This document shows positions 34,151-46,200 of a DNA stretch of 64,000 nucleotides, in pieces. The translations under genes and the position numbers were made by a program. How positions within the stretch are numbered: position 1 is the stretch's first letter; each line of letters starts with the position of its first letter. The notes under the pieces are model-generated. The model had not been told where the DNA came from. It did not search any database and was given only the letters and a program-made list of their open reading frames with translations. Location of the stretch: contig CP141140.1 of NCBI GenBank assembly GCA_035235625.1, forward strand, positions 14,466,685 to 14,530,684, given 5' to 3'. The DNA comes from Saururus chinensis. Taxonomy: Eukaryota > Streptophyta > Magnoliopsida > Piperales > Saururaceae.

Positions 34151-34619
34151 CTTAAAGAAGTGAGGACATGAACTTTATGCTTAAACAATATATTAACAGA
34201 AAATTTCATTTTTTGATTTTATTATAAGGTTTAAAAGGGGACTTGCTTGACAATGTCATCGGGATTTAATTGCTGATTTTATGTTTGGTAATATATATTA
34301 TGTAGATTTGATTTACAAAAGATTTGTAGATGAATTATGTGAATCTCCTCAGGAGAATATTACTTGGAAAAGTGAAAATTAACCAAAATTCTTGATGAAT
34401 CTAACAATTCATTGTGAATTTGATACATTTAATCATTTTTACATCTAAACATAATTTAGAGGATTTATGATTAATCTTAAAAAAATCATGTTGATGAATC
34501 TTCATCCAAACAACTCCCAAGTGTTGTTTGTAGATAATTTTACAATATTTTCTTTGTTATATTCTTTCAAATAAAATATCAACTTCGCTCATATAATGAT
34601 GGTGTATATGTCAATATAT

Positions 34620-35220
34620 GGTTTCAAGACCACTAGTACACGACATAATTTGTATCTCGGTGACAAACTACTTTTGGCGTATTGAGATTCATCGCTCTTC
34701 AATTGGGCTTCAACTTACAAAACAAAAGTATGGCTCATATTTGTTCCGACGAGTAGGTATGGAACAATGTAAGTTACTTGTAGTTTCCTTGGTACTAATC
34801 TTCTTTTATGGTTCACCAAAAAGTAAATTATTGCCCGGTCATCTATTGAGGCGGAATACATAGTTATATTTCATGTTGCCCCACAATTAAGTTAGGTTGT
34901 TATGCTTCTTCGATATCTTCATTTATCTCCTACCTCTACTCCCCACATATTATGTGATAATCTTTCTACTATATCTCTCTCTTACAACCCTCACATATTA
35001 TGTGATAATCTTTCCAGTATATCTCTCTCTTACAACCGTGTGCTTCATACAGGTACGAGAAACACATTGAAGTTGATTATCAGAAGAAGTACTTGTCCAA
35101 CATGTCTCTACTACATACCAACAAGCTAGTTTGTTTACAAAGTCTCTTTTCTCAATGGTTACAATATCTTTTATCCAAGTTCTACAAAATACTACTGTCG
35201 CCTTGCCTAAGTAATAGCAG
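34620..35220 (+). pseudogene. Copia pol 3' fragment (RT/RNase H), decayed
   Basis: Conserved copia text appears in broken frames: EIHRSSIGLQLTKQKYGSYL and RRVGMEQCK (RT thumb region), LHLSPTSTPHILCDNLST (RNase H), and after a shift NKLVCLQSLFSQWLQYLLSK, equivalent to the ADLFTKSL tail. No LTR was found beside it. It is a different piece from the copia element at 8-12 kb. Confidence 0.82.
34944..35037. repeat. 48-bp tandem duplication in the copia fragment
   Basis: CACATATTATGTGATAATCT and the following ATATCTCTCTCTTACAAC occur twice, starting at 34944 and 34992. This duplicates the RNase H motif (HILCDNLS appears twice), which no functional RNase H has. Confidence 0.93.
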
Positions 35221-35530
35221 GGCACAAAGTTCTAGGATCTTTATAGAGCCATACTATAAATACAAGTTTGGACTGAAGCTCAAATTGAGCCGAATCATTT
35301 AATTCAGAAATTTATCACAAACTTGTTTTCCTAAAAATCATGCATTAGGCAATTACATAAGCCGACCAGCATGTTTTGCAAACTTCACTTCAGTATGTAC
35401 AAGGTGCAAGCATCTTCCACCCAGTTGCATCCATTTCATTTAGATTAATCGGATGCTAATTACGAGTAAATACCACTTAAGATGTGTATCTTCGTGAGCA
35501 ACGGCCCTGCTCTGCGGCTGCTCTGCTTCT

Positions 35531-36595
35531 CTAGATTTCGTCGGACCAGTCACTGAGCTCAGTGTCGTAGAATAAGCCGTCAACAATGTTGTCAACGAGG
35601 GAGTCGACGAAAGCGTTGTACTTGATCGTGAAGATTCGCCCTACCCGGGTCCGGTTGCTCGAGAACCAGGCGAAGGCCGCCGCACAGACGACTGCGCCGA
35701 GGAACGCCCCAGCCGCCTCAACGATCCCCTGCACGTCCATCTTACTGAAGATGGAATTCCCAGTCAGCGTCTCCACCGTCACTGCGCCTGCAAATGCGAT
35801 CTGCCATAGGCAAAACAAGAAGAATTATAATTGTGCGCACATATATCTACTATACTAAATTAGAGGCTGAATCTTGTAGTTTCTCTGTTTGCTTTCATCA
35901 GCAACATAAATAAAATTCCAAATTTTTTTTATCAAACATCCTGAGTTAGCAAATCAAATCATGACACAACCGAAAAATTTCACTTATCGAACAAAGAGTG
36001 AGGCTGCTAGTTCATGCTTCCTAGTATGAGGGGTGGACGCAAGAACACAAGGATAAGATAAAGAAAAAAGGAAGACAAAGAAGCGTTTTTTTATCTTTAT
36101 TTTTTCAACGAGAAGAGTATTATCTCTTTCGAGCTTTCAGCCTTCACCTTAGAACTGAGAAGGATTTGTCACGTATATCCAAATTCAGCAGATGTTATAC
36201 GATTTTTACAATTAACTAACCATTAATCCTAGTGTGAAAAAGGGGTTACTGGGAACGATAGGAACGAAATAGCGCACTCAAATGATTACCATGGCCAGGC
36301 GGCCGGAGATGGTCTCTATATCCTGGCTCCTCCGGGAGTTCTCGATGTAATCGGACAGCGAGGTGAGGAAAGGCGACACGTTCATATCTTTCCGGGTTGG
36401 CACCGCCCCGTCTCGGCCGGACCCGTACGATCTGAGCGTACAGAGCCGCGGCTGCAGCATGATCTTCGCCTTCTCTGGCGTCGGATCGGCGTTTTTGACC
36501 CGGGGGATTGCCGACTCGCTCCTCCTCTTACCAGGCGGTCTTTGCGTCTGATCCGCGCATCGAATCATCCGGATGGAGACGGCGGCGGCTGCCAT
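35531..36595 (-). CDS. SEP2: Stress-enhanced protein 2, LHC-like, chloroplastic
   Basis: Two exons: 36290-36595 (102 codons) and 35531-35800 (89 codons plus stop), giving 191 residues with an in-phase GTAATC...CAG intron. The N-terminus is Arg/Ser/Ala-rich as in a transit peptide. Exon 1 ends with ETISGRLAM, the chlorophyll-binding ExxxGRxAM motif of one-helix LHC relatives. A first hydrophobic segment follows (IAFAGAVTVETLTG), then the second helix GIVEAAGAFLGAVVCAAAFA, and the tail FVDSLVDNIVDGLFYDTELS ends DWSDEI. SEP2-type proteins accumulate in thylakoids under high light and are thought to be photoprotective. The start at 36595 is the Kozak-like ATG before AAAAVSIRM; an upstream in-frame ATG at 36730 would destroy the transit-like start. 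Confidence 0.92.
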
Positions 36596-36761
36596 GGCGG
36601 CCGAGAAAGCAGCTTGAGAGAGAGATAGGAATTCGGAGGAACTGAATCTTCTCGGATGAGACACACCAAAGGATTCATATTCACCCAAATTTTTAAGAAT
36701 GTCGTGGTACGGAAAAATGGTGTGTAACAAATCCGCGATGGAAACGTTGTTATTTGTGGGT

Positions 36762-36785
36762 CCTTATAAAAACGGCCCACACGTG
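36762..36785 (-). promoter_or_regulatory. SEP2 core promoter: TATA box with G-box
   Basis: On the minus strand a palindromic G-box CACGTG (36780-36785) is followed by GGGCCG and then TTTTTATAAGG (TATA-type, about 36762-36771). The TATA lies about 170 bp upstream of the SEP2 start codon, leaving a leader of roughly 135-140 nt. G-boxes are common in light- and stress-responsive plant promoters, in keeping with the gene. Confidence 0.65.
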
Positions 36786-39193
36786 TTTAGTAGCTTGCTG
36801 TTTAGTAAGATATTTTCGTACGCGCTAGTGTACGAAATAATTTCTCTACAATCAGGTACTCAGCTGTAAAAGGGAATAATAATGTAACTTAGAATCCACT
36901 GAGGAAGTGTTTTCCTTTGACCCGGCCACCAACCCTGTTTGGTGGCCTATTAAGTTGCATATAATTCCTGTTCAACCATATTAAACCCGGGTTTAACTGG
37001 AAAATAACTTTGTCCAAACAGCTAATTAAGTTAAGTCGAACGATATATAACCAGTCGGCGTGTCTCGGTTTTTAAAACATTGGTGTCATGGTTAGCTATG
37101 ACCTAATATTTAGCCTAAATTTGAACTCGCACTTGCCGAATGAATAGGGGTGTTTGTGGACATCTATCGTCACACTCTCCGTTTGTATTCGCATCCGTAT
37201 TTACGTGGGGGCTCACACTATTTAATATTGTCCATGACCGAGTGCGTCCACGTCCGCGCCTCATATGACCTATGACTCCATTTACCCTATTACTCATAAC
37301 CCATACCCTACCCGTTTCCGTCCAACACACTTATAATCCCAAATCACTCATCACTCCCCGCCCTCCTAGTTCCCCCTCCCGCCGTCCGTCGAACTTCCCC
37401 CATCTTCCGACGGCCGTTGCTCCGTCCCCTACTGCCGGCTGTTGCTCCTTTACCCGTTCGGTTCAGGTGCGCCTTCCTCCCCTCTTGTGAATTTGTGAGT
37501 TGTTAATTTGTTCGAGATGGCCTTTTTTAGTGCCGATTGCCGATTGCTGAAGTGTTTTTTGGAATGTTGATTGGTGATTGCTGATGTTTTGCATACGTTT
37601 GTGAGTTGTGACTTGGGTAGCTATTAACTTTATGCTTATGTTGATAAATTTTGAGATTAACCATTTGTTAGCATTGATTTGCATCTTCATATAAATTGAT
37701 ATCATAGTTTTCTAGTTGCCTATTTTCCCCCGAATTTTGCTGAATCTTTCAAACCGAACCAAATTGGTCCCCGGCCGAATTTTCCCTGCCCTACGACTTC
37801 GTGACAGAGCTCGTGCCCTCCAGCCCTGGTTGGCCCAAATTTAGGCGCTATGGACGTTTATTGTACATCACTGGGTGCTGAGCTCAAACAGAGGGGGGGT
37901 TGCAGAAGGGAAAAGACTTGTTGGGGGAGATGGTGGAAAATATTAGATAAAGTATCATTATGGATGGACATGCACTTGGGAACCATGTTGCTCTTGCTCC
38001 GCCAGATAGTTGAGAATTAGTGTCTAGTTTGCAGGCATTTAGAAGGGGCTAATGATTAAAGTGGTGAAGTCATGCATCCCATTGAATCAATATGTTTTAA
38101 ATATAATATATAAGCCACTTTTATGGGGAGTTTACTTAACAGTGTTCTTCCCAATGCCATTGTGAAGTCAGTAATTTAAACTATTAGCTGATTACTCACA
38201 TAACTCATAAGCTCGGGTTAGGGGTGTTTGTGTTTATGCGTGATGGCTCAATGCTTATACAATATATTGAATAATGCATGGCATTTGCTCATTTTAGCAG
38301 CTTTTTTTCTTAATTATTCAATGATTCACTGTATATGAACAATGTAACATGGCATTAGCTCCATCTAGGAGAGAATAAGGAGGAATATTTGAAGGTAAAA
38401 AGATCCATCAATATATTTATCTGAAAGGGCTTTATGAGGCAAAAGGCGGAATATTTCACATGGTTTTTGAAATTAAAACACAACATGGTCCATAGATATT
38501 TTTTTTGTGAGCTGGTTTTTATCTGGAACATTTTGACGAGTTACCATGTTTTTTATGTCCTAACTTTTATTCATTTGCAAATTAATGTTTACTTCATACT
38601 ATTTACTATTAGAAGCCGACAGCTCTACTATCATATGTTGCAGGTGATAATTTTTAATAGTGGGCTTTGGTTTTGGATGGTTCTGATTCATTGTCTTGTA
38701 CTACGGCTTTAGTATCAACACTGTAGACATTGTTTTTAGTGCATGAAGAGCAATGGTGACCCACAAATCTTCATCATATTTTGCAATTTGTTTAAATGGC
38801 TCTGATTTGAGAATTGCTGGTGTTTGTTTCAAAAGCCATCTGCTTATTTGTTTTTCATTTATGTTATTAGTGTTTATTTTTTTCATCCTTGGATTGGATA
38901 TAGCTAGCTTCAACTGTTGAGAAGCTAGAGTGGTGAAATACTTTTTAGCTGCGGTGACTTCATTAACTTAAGTTCAGGTGTTATTAACTTCAGATGTTAG
39001 TTTCAGAAGTTCAGATTTTAGTTATGGTGACATCATCCTGTTACTTTTTGTGGGTACATGTTTTTTTCTTTGTCGGAGAGTGGGGGGCTGCAGCTTAAGT
39101 CAATATATAATTTGCAGGGCAATTATTTTAGTCAATATATTGTTTGCTATACAATTGTTTAGTGAGATTTGCTGGCTGCAGCTTAAATCCATA

Positions 39194-39313
39194 CTCCCTT
39201 CATCCTATATTAAGAGCTACATTTGGTTTTTCAAAATGAACTAAAATTAGTTTATTTTGATTTTAGTTCATTTTGAAAAACTGAATGGAGCTATTAATAT
39301 AGGACGGAGGGAG
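39194..39313. mobile_element. Stowaway MITE
   Basis: 120 bp that folds almost end to end. The left end CTCCCTTCATCCTATATTAA pairs with the right end TTAATATAGGACGGAGGGAG, and inner arms TTTTTCAAAATGAACTAAAA and TTTTAGTTCATTTTGAAAAA are perfect inverses. It is flanked by TA on both sides (39192-39193, 39314-39315). This is a classical non-autonomous Tc1/mariner derivative. Confidence 0.95.
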
Positions 39314-39441
39314 TATATTATTTGCAGGGTAATGGTATAGTGGGTTTGCAGGCTGTAGGTTAAGTCTATCAACCCATGAACCGATTTGTTTCTTTCTTAG
39401 GCTATGTGTTCATTCGTAGGCAACAAAAATGATGCAGGCAC

Positions 39442-39844
39442 TATTGATGGATTCCATGTTTATAGATGGAGGCATAAGAATTAACAGCAGTGATTTACTT
39501 ATTGCTATTAGGTTCTTTACTTTGTTGCCATTAGGGTTATTTCAATCTTTTCTTTTGTCTTTAGGGTTATTTTAGTCCTTTTCAATCTTTTCCTTTTTCT
39601 TTAGGGTTATTTTAGTCTTTTTCTTATCTTTGGGTTTTACTATATAAGACTCTCAAAGCGTATGCAAATCTTAGTTTTGGTTGAAGTAAATTATTTGCCA
39701 GAACTCCTTCTTGCTCGAGCTACGGCTCCTCATTTGCTTGGCTTCGTCCCTAAGGGCAACAAAGTAAAGAACCTTATGGCATCAAAGTAAATCACTACTG
39801 TTAATTCTTATGTCTCTGTCTATAAACATGAAAACCATCAACAA
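39442..39844. mobile_element. MITE-like element with ~95-bp inverted arms
   Basis: The left arm (39442-39537) holds TTGATGG, CATGTTTATAGA, CATAAGAATTAACAG, GTGATTTACTT and AGGTTCTTTACTTTGTTGCC. The right arm (about 39749-39844) carries the inverse complement in reverse order. The centre has repeated TTTAGGGTTATTTTAGTC and a TATATAAG box. The target duplication is not clear, so the superfamily is not assigned. Confidence 0.8.
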
Positions 39845-40298
39845 TGTCTTTATAAAAAAAATGCAGAATTTATCACAAAAAATATAAATTTTATCATCAT
39901 AGAAATGAAATACCAATTAACTCTTTGTCCATTTGAATGCCAGCGTCCACCACAGACATTGGTGGATGGACGCGGACAGCAAGCCATGTTCTGCCAAACA
40001 GACACTAACTACCTTCAGTCCGTGTCCATGTTCATCCATGAACACCCCTACCCTACTTTATGCTAAGCTAAATTTCTGATGATAGTGGTTTAATTGATTT
40101 GCTTTATACTAAAGAAATTCTTAATGTATTTTTTTTTCAATTCTGCTTGTAATAATTGTACTTGTAGTGTATTCGTGCAGCTGTAAAAGGCATGTGCAAT
40201 ATGGGTGCTATAGCTGCGCCAAATCTATTATTTGATTTGATATACTTTCTAATAATCAGACATTCTTATTTAGGGTTTTTGGTGTAGTTAATGTGAAG

Positions 40299-43200
40299 AT
40301 GGCAAATTCATCAGTTGGCTATGAGCAATCCCATAAGTCCCATCGGTCTCGCCAGGCAGGGCCATCTGCAAAGAAGAAGCAAAAGTCCCACAAGAAAAAC
40401 AAGCTTAATGCCAATGATAAAGATAGCAAGAAGCAGCAGAATCCGAAGGTTTTTATTTTGATTCCATTATGTGTAGTTTGAATCACTCTGCATGTAAGTA
40501 TGAATAGATTAATTGGACAACATGGTTGTAAAAGTTGATTCTTTTCTTGGCAGGCTTTTGCATTTAGTTCTTCTGTGAAGGCCAAGCGCTTGCAGTCGAT
40601 TGCTACAGAAAAGGAGCAGAAGAGGCTTCATGTGCCGACAGTTGACCGCTCAACTGGTGAACCTGCTCCATATGTTGTTGTGGTGCATGGGCCTCCAAAG
40701 GTGGTTTGGCATAATTTTGCCAATTTTTTTCTTTATAGATCAGATTATGGAACATGTTTTTTTGTGCGAACTAAACCCAAAATTGATTTCTTCCTCTTCT
40801 CAGGTTGGAAAATCTCTGTTGATAAAATGTCTTGTGAAGCATTATACCAGGCACAATCTCACTGAAGTTTGTGGACCGATTACTGTTGTATCAGGTTGTT
40901 AACTTAATGACTCGTACATTTTAACAACAATTGTGGATTATATATCATTAGAGTTTGCATCAGGTTGATAACTTGTGATTCTTCTTCATTAGGAGTGTAA
41001 TGAAGCCACATGATGAGTTAAATCTATAAGTCTGACCATAGAAAGCTGGGATAGGGTGTAGATAATGATGATGATAATTATGTTACGTTTTGTTTCGCTT
41101 ATCTGCTTAAAAGAATGTAAGTAATGAAATTCAGCATATATTTGTGATTTATCCGATGTAGGTAAGAAGAGAAGACTACAGTTTGTGGAGTGTCCAAATG
41201 ATATTAATGGCATGATTGATGCTGCAAAATATGCCGATATTGTGTTGCTGCTAATTGACGGAAGTTATGGGTTTGAAATGGTGAGCGGGAATTGATGGCA
41301 CATATAATTTCCATTCCAAGTTTGGTTAAACTGTTGTCAAGTGTGATTTGATAGGATTGTTGATTATTTTATGAAAATTATGATTATTTTTTCTGACTTG
41401 AAATACTTTACTAAGAATCAACGGGATAACTTATCTCACAGCTTGTAATTGTTTTGTGTTTCTGGACGCTAAGTGAATCACATAAAATGGTTGTGTTTGG
41501 TAACACAAAACTCCAGGAACATGTGGTTGTGGGAGACAGCTGCTCCTCGAGTCCACAAATAACTGATATTTTTGCAATATGAGATTTCATGGGAGTGGTG
41601 CTGTCTGAACTAATATTATTGCTCGCACATAATGTCTATAACTATCTACTTTCACCCTTTTCTGAGTGTTAAGCATGTAGTAATCTTTCCAATGAAATTT
41701 CAAACGTAAAGCATAAAATAAAATCATCAATTTCTACCAGTACAGCTAAATAGTCCTGCAACTTTGAAGTTTGCCATTGGGATGCTTGCGAATAGACCTA
41801 GAATGAGGTTTTCTTGTACAGGCTGTTTGCAAAACTTGTGACTTGGACACCCGTAAGCAATAGTGTACAAATGCCTTTTTGGATATGTTCTTTGTTACAG
41901 GATAAATCTCTTAAAATAGCTATAAGCTAATTGATTGATGATTTGATGTTATGTTTGAGATAACTGGTTGGTAGATATGATTCACGTTATGACCATATAT
42001 GTCGTTTGTTTACAGCAAGTGCCGTCTTTTGCAGGAAACCTTTGAGTTTCTTAACATCTTGCAAGTTCATGGATTCCCTCAAGTTATGGGGGTTCTTACA
42101 CATCTTGATCAATTTAAGGATGTGAAGAAGTTGAAAAAGACAAAAAAGAATCTGAAACATCGTTTCTGGACGGAGATATATGATGGAGCTAAACTATTTT
42201 ATCTATCTGGCCTCATTCATGGCAAGTATGTCCTTCTAGGTGTCATGTAAATCTTGTTAACTTTTTCACTTGTTGTTTGTGGCAGCTTATCATCGTGTTT
42301 CTTTCTTTCTTCAATGAGAACAGATACCCAAAGCGTGAAATTCACAACCTTGCAAGATTTATTTCTGTGAAGAAATTCCGTCCGTTGTCCTGGAGAGCTT
42401 CACATCCATATGTCTTAGTTGATCGTTTTGAAGATGTTACTCCTCCTGAAAAAGTTCATACAGACAAGAAATGTGATAGAAAAATAACTTTATATGGTTA
42501 CCTTCGAGGCTGCAATATGAAGACAGGCACTAAGGTATGTGATTTTGACCTGTTTTTGTTTTTTTAGAGTTCTGTGGGAGTTTCTTCAGCCAAAAATTGT
42601 TGACAGGTAAGTGATTGGCTCGGGTGTTTTTGAAAATTATATAATGTCAATTTTCTTTTTGTATACAGGTGCATATTGCTGGTGTGGGTGACTTCAATTT
42701 AGCTGGATTGGCAAGCTTACCTGATCCCTGCCCTTTGCCATCTGCTGCTAAGAAGAAGGGTCTTCGTGACAAAGAAAAACTTTTTTATGCACCTATGTCC
42801 GGTCTTGGCGATCTTCTGTATGACAAAGATGCTATCTATATTAACATCAATGACCATCTTGTTCAATTTTCTAAAGTCGATAGTGAAAATGGTACCACAG
42901 TGAAGAAGGGTAATTTCCACATTTCCGTTTAGTTTAATGCTTATTGTTTTGCCATTGAAATTCCAGAGATTTTGATTTTTTATCATTGCATATGACCCCT
43001 AGGAAATGATGATGTGGGAGTGGTCATGGTAAAATCATTGCAGAACACAAAATATTCTATGGACGAAAAGTTAGAACAAGGTTTCATTAAGTTCTTTGCT
43101 GGTAGTGCTCCTTCCTTACCTCTGGATGATGACAGTCATGCTGCAAGAGGAACTCAAGAAGATAGCCATAAAATGAGCACATCCAATTTGGAGAATGATA

Positions 43201-46200
43201 AACCTATTGAAGAGGTAGAAGCTTTGGTAGCAGATGGGGATACAGAAAATGAAGATGGCAGTAATGATTCAGATGAAAATGACGCTTTGAAGGAAAAAAC
43301 TGAGTACCATAATGGGAGGCTAAGGAGGAAAGCTGTCTCTTTTAGGGACTTAAAATCAGATGAAGGGGAGGTAAAGCACTAAGACTTGTATATGTGTGTT
43401 TTCATTTAAACAGAATGTTTGTACCGATCATTCACATGCATGTGTGGAGTCATTGTAAAAAATTGCGAACGGAAACATGGGAATAATAACCTTTAACTCA
43501 AATTTAAGTTAATTATACGAGATGTTTAATTAATATTCTGATTACATGACATCATCTCTGGTATTGCATCTTGCAGTAAACCCATTTGTGGTGTTCAGTG
43601 TGCTGTCATATCATTCATGAAATTGTCATTCATGGGTTAATTCCTCTACAATCTGCATATTCGTGATAAGTGTGGTTAATCTTTGTTAGTTCCCCTTGCC
43701 TTTGATTCGTTTATTCCAATGAAAAGTTTGCAGTGAAGATTTACTCCAACTTGTAAGTATAGTTACTAAATGTGCTATATATGTGCGTGAAGTTTGTTAT
43801 AAAAGCATGTGGAATCATATTTGTGTTAAAATAATGCTTAAAAATTAAGCTAAATCAGAATTACAAACTTTTTTATGCCAGTGGTTGAAACACCAAGTGA
43901 TGCAGCAGGGTGTCCTGAGAGGCTGATTAATTTTGTTTCAAATATTAAGTCATATTTAAAGTAACTCTCCTCAAGTTTAGTTGATGCTTTATGGCTGGTT
44001 GATTGTGTTGGCAAAGATCTAAAAAGTCAGAATAAGCCACCCCAGTTGTCGTTTCACATGTCCTGATTATTGAACTGTACATTGATTGGTATGAAGCATG
44101 GCTATGTATGCTTCGTGAATGTTCTCATCTTTTGGTGATCATTCTGTTAGGATTCTGAGGAAGAAGAAGATGATGATGATCAATCCTTGACAGGTTCAGA
44201 GTTCTCTGGAAAAAGTGAAAATGAAGATGAAGATTATTATGACAATGAGAATGGTACAGTTTGCCTTCCCGATTTTGATTTTTTCTGTATATTTTGTAAA
44301 TTTTTGCCCATATTCATGAAAAATTTCTCTCCAATTATCACGAGTGAGGATATTTATTCTGTTTTCTGTTGATCATAGAATATTTTTGAGTCAGAATTTC
44401 CATTGTAGTGCTTGGAAATTAGAGTAAGGAACTATTATGATCTCCTTTGCTTAGCTATTTTAGCTGTCTGATGTGAACGAATGGGAGCCATGAACTGCCC
44501 CCATGTAATTACAGTTTCTGGATTACCTTGGTGGTTTAGAATGTGGCGTGAGTGAGATTATCATGAAAATTTGCAATTTTATGTATCTGTATTATTGGCT
44601 CCTATTTTCTAGGTTCTCTAGTACGTAGCTTAAGTTTATTTAGTAGCATATCTTGTTTCAAAATCAAGCAAGTAGTCTACTCAATGCTACATATTGCTGG
44701 CAGTCAAAGAAAATGCCCCTCCATTAGATGTTGTTCAAGTTCTATCAAGCTGTAACACACCTAGAAGCTGAACTGCAACAATTAATGAAAGTTGCAAGCT
44801 TAACTATGTGGTTTTATGGTTATTTTTTTCATAATCCATGGTAGCTCGTGTTTCAAGTGGAGACTTCATAGAAATATGCTTGGGCTGAGCTTATACCAAG
44901 CTTGCTTTCTTGTTTTCCCTAAAATTTGAATTTTAGCACTCTTGGATGATATTCTAGTGTTGCTGGTTCAGCTTGTTTGGTAAGTTAGAGACTGATTGCT
45001 TGGCCTTGATGATACCTGGTTTGCTCTGGACTCCACACATTACTTCTGTGGAGAGACCTCAGATGTACTTAATTGCAGCCTTAGACATGTCTATTTCCTA
45101 TGTCCACAACCAGTGACCATAAAGTAGTGTACTTTTTGTCCTTATGTGAAATATGATCTATTATTTTGAATACGAAGAAGAAAAAAATGTATATACCTTG
45201 TGTTTAGAATGTTCTAGGTTTGAAGCCCTGATTTCTGTCAAATGTACTGCTTCCTCAGGAGATGAATTGGGGAATGCATCAAAATGGAAGGAGACCTTGG
45301 TTTCCAGAACATTTTCAGGTCAAAATGTCAATCTGATGCAACTAGTGTATGGACACACTGCATCAGATTTTGTCGTCTCTGCTAATGAAGTGCGTGACGG
45401 CAGTGAGAGTGAAGAAAGTGATGGTGACGAGTTCTTCAAGCCAAAAGATGAGATGAAGGTGTTTATTGTTGGCCAAATTTTACTGCATTAACCAAGGAAT
45501 TGGATAGTGTTTTTCTTGACGATATTTATTCAATAGTGCATGAATGTGTTTATGTATGTTACAGAAAAAAGGTCAGCTGTTGGACACTGATGACGTCAAT
45601 GCTGAGGACTGTTCCAAATTTATAATTTGCACAGAACATAAAGACTGGTCAAATGAAGAACTTGTTGAGACTCTTCGTGATCGCTTTGTTACTGGAGATT
45701 GGTCAAAGGCCTCTCAAAGAGGCCAAGGAAAGGGAGAGAAGAATGGTGCAGGGGATGAGGATTTTGTATATGGTGATTTTGAAGATCTGGAAACAGGAGA
45801 ACATTCTAAAGGGCAACTTTCACAGGATGATATGGATACGAAAAATTCTAATGATAATAGTGCGGAAAATGATGAACGCAGACTTAAAAAGCTTGCACTT
45901 CGTGCTAAATTTGATGCTCAATATCCTTTGAAAATATCTGATGCTCTCTCTGTCTTTGTGTCTGTGTGTGTGTGGTGTTTGGGTTTATTTCTGAAAATTC
46001 TTATTTCCCAGTGCCTGGTCTGTACAACTTTAGTGACCTTAACTTGAGCTTACATATGACGGGTCTGAGTCACCAGATGATGAAGCTCATGAGACAAAGG
46101 GGAAGAAGCCTCATGGAAATCGAGCCCATGATAGTGGATATTTCGACAAGGTAAAGTCACACGTCTGCTTCTCTGTAGAGATTGGATTTTCAAATTCCGT

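Larger units (their letters stand above)
36786..40298. other. SEP2-BMS1 intergenic region / possible BMS1 leader intron
   Basis: The pyrimidine-rich block 37330-37466 ends in TTCAG followed by GTGCGCC. It could be a non-coding first exon of BMS1 spliced to the acceptor GTGTAG at about 40287, which would make the intervening 2.8 kb a leader intron. That is only a suggestion. The stretch also contains a Stowaway MITE (39194-39313) and a second inverted-repeat element (39442-39844). No protein gene is supported. Confidence 0.4.

Noticed and set aside
37137-40060. TAGGGGTGTT at 37145 and its inverse at about 40045, resembling hAT ends
   Set aside because: Similarity ends after about ten bases, no 8-bp target duplication flanks them, and a third copy occurs at 38218, so pairing is arbitrary.
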